Shown: positions 6,788-8,473 of the stretch, in pieces
Position numbering within the stretch: the stretch's first letter is position 1
Layout of the letters: every line of letters begins with the position of its first letter
Origin: CAYLLT01 sp964591605
Lineage (GTDB): Bacteria > Planctomycetota > Phycisphaerae > UBA1845 > PWPN01
Direction of reading: 5' to 3'
Assembly: GCA_964591605.1 (NCBI GenBank)
Contig: CAZQEN010000331.1
Span: 1-8,473, forward strand
Length of the DNA: 8,473 nt
Made by a program: the position numbers and the translations under genes
The notes under the pieces: model-generated
Database searches by the model: none
What the model was told of the DNA's origin: nothing
Seen by the model: only the letters and a program-made list of their open reading frames with translations

Positions 6788-7945
6788 ATGGGAGATCAGA
6801 AGAAGTCAAAGCCGGTCACCCTGGCCGTCCCACCGGCGCAGCGGTCGGACTTCCTGGTGAGCGGCTCGTCCAGCGCGGACCTGAACTGCCGCACCGCGCT
6901 GCTCTTCCCCGAGAGCGCCCCTCTGGCCGACCAGGCCGTGCGCGGGGCCGACCGCCGGGCGGTTACCGTCAAGAAGCGCAGCGACAAGACGGAATCGACG
7001 ACGCTCGACCTGCAGGCGGTCTGGGCGCATGTGACCAAACCCCCGACGCCGGAAGGGGCGGCCGTCCTCATTTTTCTGCACGGCTTCTACACCTTTGTCA
7101 CGATCGATGCCGCGGGGGCGTGCGCGTGGCCAAGCTGGGCGGATACGGATTATGCCGCCCAGACGGATCCGAAGGGGACGGGGCCCAAGTGCGCCGCGGC
7201 GGGATATGGCGTGATCGAATCGGTCAAGCACTACAAGGGCTCGCTGATCGCCCTCGCTCCCGAAAACGCGCGGCCCTATGTGTGGAAAGAGGTGAAAGAA
7301 GGTAAACCGCCGGTCTATCACGGGACCATCCCCGCCAAGGCCATCTTCAACCAGGCCGGCAGTCTCAGTAAACCGGATTCGCTGGGAAAACTGGTGGATG
7401 AGTGCCTCCAGCGCCTCACGAAGGTGAAGCCGCCGCCCGACCGGCCGGCGTGCCCGCGTTCCCCGCTCGCATCGGTCCCCAAGATCACGCGGCTGTTCCT
7501 GACGGGGCATTCCGGAGCGAATCGGGGCCTGTTTGAGGCCGCTCAAGCCGCGATCACCCGACAAGTACCGACGGATCTGGTTCTGCTCGACTGCTTCTAT
7601 CGCAATGGCTCCGCGCAGGTGCAGGATTTCGCCGACAACGCTCAGGGGGGACTGGGCAACGGATCGGGGCAGAGCCGGATCATTCTGGTCCACGATCCGT
7701 CCAGCTACCGACCCCGCGTCGACCAGTTTCCCGCGATGAAGGCGGCTCTGAAGAAGAAATACAAGGACAAAGTGGCGGAGGTCGCCTTCAAAACGGGCAA
7801 GAGCGGCGCGGAGACGATCAGGAATGCGCAGGCGGCGGCCCGGCTCGCGATGACGCAGTCTCCCATCGTCACCATCAGCGGTTCTCTCGGCCACTTCTCC
7901 ATTCCCGCTGATTTCATGCCGCTGGTCCTGGAGACGGCGAAGTGA
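6788..7945 (+). CDS. Putative alpha/beta-hydrolase-fold protein, candidate effector
   Basis: A 385-aa protein starting 6 nt after the PAAR stop, with only a weak ribosome binding site, so probably translationally coupled. The order of motifs fits an alpha/beta hydrolase: AAVLIFLHGF with the oxyanion-type HG at 98-99; RLFLTGHSGANRG with nucleophile-elbow Ser242 (GHSGA, Ala where GxSxG has its last Gly); LVLLDCF with Asp268; and SGSLGHFSIP with His369. These form a plausible Ser-Asp-His triad in the correct order. About 130 residues between the HG and the Ser could be a lid. There is no signal peptide and no membrane segment. T6SS clusters often encode lipase or esterase effectors of this fold next to VgrG or PAAR; substrate and toxicity here are inferred. 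A structural or non-toxic hydrolase cannot be excluded. I do not recognise a named Tle family. Confidence 0.8.
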   Translation: MGDQKKSKPVTLAVPPAQRSDFLVSGSSSADLNCRTALLFPESAPLADQAVRGADRRAVTVKKRSDKTESTTLDLQAVWAHVTKPPTPEGAAVLIFLHGFYTFVTIDAAGACAWPSWADTDYAAQTDPKGTGPKCAAAGYGVIESVKHYKGSLIALAPENARPYVWKEVKEGKPPVYHGTIPAKAIFNQAGSLSKPDSLGKLVDECLQRLTKVKPPPDRPACPRSPLASVPKITRLFLTGHSGANRGLFEAAQAAITRQVPTDLVLLDCFYRNGSAQVQDFADNAQGGLGNGSGQSRIILVHDPSSYRPRVDQFPAMKAALKKKYKDKVAEVAFKTGKSGAETIRNAQAAARLAMTQSPIVTISGSLGHFSIPADFMPLVLETAK

Positions 7946-8085
7946 CCTGCGGCGGGCAGATGGTCCGGATGGCGGTGGACGGCCTGAAACCGTTCCGGGT
8001 TCATGCCGGGACCCGCATCCGCGGTCCTGATTGTTCGTTTGCGCCCGTCCGAACCGTTCTTTTCTGTCGATACCTCCTCGCACAT
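7946..8085. other. Intergenic stretch after the hydrolase gene, no convincing gene
   Basis: No frame here has convincing protein character. One short inverted pair, GGACC (8009-8013) with GGTCC (8023-8027), is followed by a T-rich stretch and might act as a weak + strand terminator. CTCGCA (8077-8082) pairs perfectly with TGCGAG (8090-8095) around the stop codon of the minus-strand frame, with no adjacent T tract. No promoter was recognised. Confidence 0.5.
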
Positions 8086-8364
8086 CTACTGCGAGCAGGG
8101 AGAAGGCGTGCAGGACGTGCCAATGCCCCTGAAATGACCGTCCTGGAACAGGCAGGCCTGGAAGGTGGTGGTGATGCAGTGTGACCCGAAGCAGCAGGCG
8201 CCCGTCTGCGCACACGTCTCGGCCGAGCAGGTCGAGTTGTTGCCCCGGCCCGGAGTCCACCTGCGACGGCAGGTCACCGGCGGGCTGAGCCTGAATTGTG
8301 ACGAAACATCAGACGGCGCCGAACCGTGCGGCCATTGTACCCGCAGCCGCCGCCCGCAGGTCAA
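8086..8364 (-). CDS. Cys-rich 'GACC' repeat module, short or broken minus-strand gene
   Basis: The frame ends at TAG 8086-8088 and is open up to a stop at 8440-8442. Its C-terminal 40 residues, TGACCFGSHCITTTF continuing with QACLFQDGHFRGIGTSC and TPSPCSQ, fit the pattern GACC...C...T...C....G.F.G.GTSC.P.PC. I recall this from repeated extracellular modules of planctomycete proteins. About 50 residues before it (CRRRWTPGRGNNSTCSAETC) are also Cys/Ser/Thr-rich. There is no ATG or GTG upstream of 8364; TTG 8364 is the first usable start and has only a poor upstream AGGCAGG. It could be the truncated or frameshifted 3' end of a larger surface-protein gene, or a small orphan module. The module is fairly convincing; a functional gene is uncertain. 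It converges with the T6SS cluster and is probably unrelated to it. Confidence 0.45.
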   Translation of the reverse strand: MTCGRRLRVQWPHGSAPSDVSSQFRLSPPVTCRRRWTPGRGNNSTCSAETCAQTGACCFGSHCITTTFQACLFQDGHFRGIGTSCTPSPCSQ

Positions 8365-8386
8365 TGGCCTGCCTGCCGGCTGCGCT

Positions 8387-8406
8387 GAGGGCGTGTGCCC
8401 TTTTTT
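8387..8406 (+). terminator. Possible intrinsic terminator reading rightwards
   Basis: GGGC (8389-8392), loop GTGT, GCCC (8397-8400), directly followed by six T (8401-8406). The stem can extend by A8388-T8401 and a G-T pair. The stem is short, and it lies about 440 bp after the last convincing + strand gene, so it may serve read-through transcription or be accidental. Confidence 0.35.
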
Positions 8407-8420
8407 CCGGGAGATGGGTG

Positions 8421-8436
8421 TCCCGGCGCGCCGGGA
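8421..8436. repeat. Perfect 16-bp palindrome TCCCGGCGCGCCGGGA
   Basis: The sequence is identical to its own reverse complement over 16 bases, with no T tract on either side. It may be a protein-binding site, or simply a chance palindrome in very GC-rich DNA. Confidence 0.5.
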
Positions 8437-8473
8437 GACTCAAATCCTCGCCCGGCAGGGCGCACGATGGTTG

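Noticed and set aside
7942..8184. 80-codon + frame whose GTG overlaps the hydrolase stop (GTGA)
   Set aside because: The overlap suggests coupling, and a small immunity protein would be expected here, but the translation is Arg/Gly-rich without signal peptide, hydrophobic core or motif, and its second half is antisense to the Cys-rich module. I would keep it only as a remote possibility.
6806..8260. 484-codon minus-strand open frame opposite the hydrolase gene
   Set aside because: The + strand carries the ordered HG, GHSGA, Asp and His motifs; the antisense product is Arg-rich without recognisable motifs and runs through the intergenic region.
8174..8473. + strand frame from ATG 8174 open to the window end (starts MQCDPKQQAPVC)
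   Set aside because: No recognisable domain, purine-poor first codon positions, antisense to the GACC module, and crossed by a terminator-like hairpin with six T at 8387-8406. Extension beyond the window could change this view.

Overview
This GC-rich window carries a one-directional (+ strand) cluster around the spike of a contractile injection machine, most likely a type VI secretion system (T6SS). The order is: the 3' part of vgrG (cut by the left edge), a LysM/TTR-like/peptidoglycan-binding protein, a large metallophosphoesterase, a PAAR spike-tip protein fused to TTR-like, LysM and peptidoglycan-binding-like modules, and an alpha/beta-hydrolase-like protein. Gaps are 147, 22, 116 and 6 bp. 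The close packing suggests one or two transcription units.

The host looks like a member of the Planctomycetota, with a phylum such as Myxococcota as the alternative. The reasons are the high GC, the style of the VgrG and PAAR extensions, the AGACGTG heptamer array between two genes (4723-4764), and a minus-strand Cys-rich 'GACC...GTSC..PC' module at the right end (8086-8205) of a kind I associate with planctomycete surface proteins. This assignment rests on recall of family style, not on a search.

Layout: 1-1222 vgrG C-terminal part; 1223-1369 intergenic with two overlapping GC-rich hairpins; 1370-2203 LysM/TTR/PGB protein; 2226-4721 metallophosphoesterase with all expected metal-ligand motifs; 4722-4837 heptamer repeats and the ribosome binding site of the next gene; 4838-6781 PAAR fusion; 6788-7945 putative Ser hydrolase; 7946-8473 no convincing + strand gene, weak hairpins, and the Cys-rich minus-strand reading frame.

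Working model (inference): VgrG and the PAAR protein form the sharpened tip. The TTR-like modules on VgrG and on the PAAR protein are docking or extension modules. The LysM/PGB modules on the PAAR protein and its neighbour engage peptidoglycan or act as structural adaptors. The phosphoesterase and the alpha/beta hydrolase are the best cargo (effector) candidates. No immunity gene is visible next to either enzyme, which is the main puzzle of the locus.
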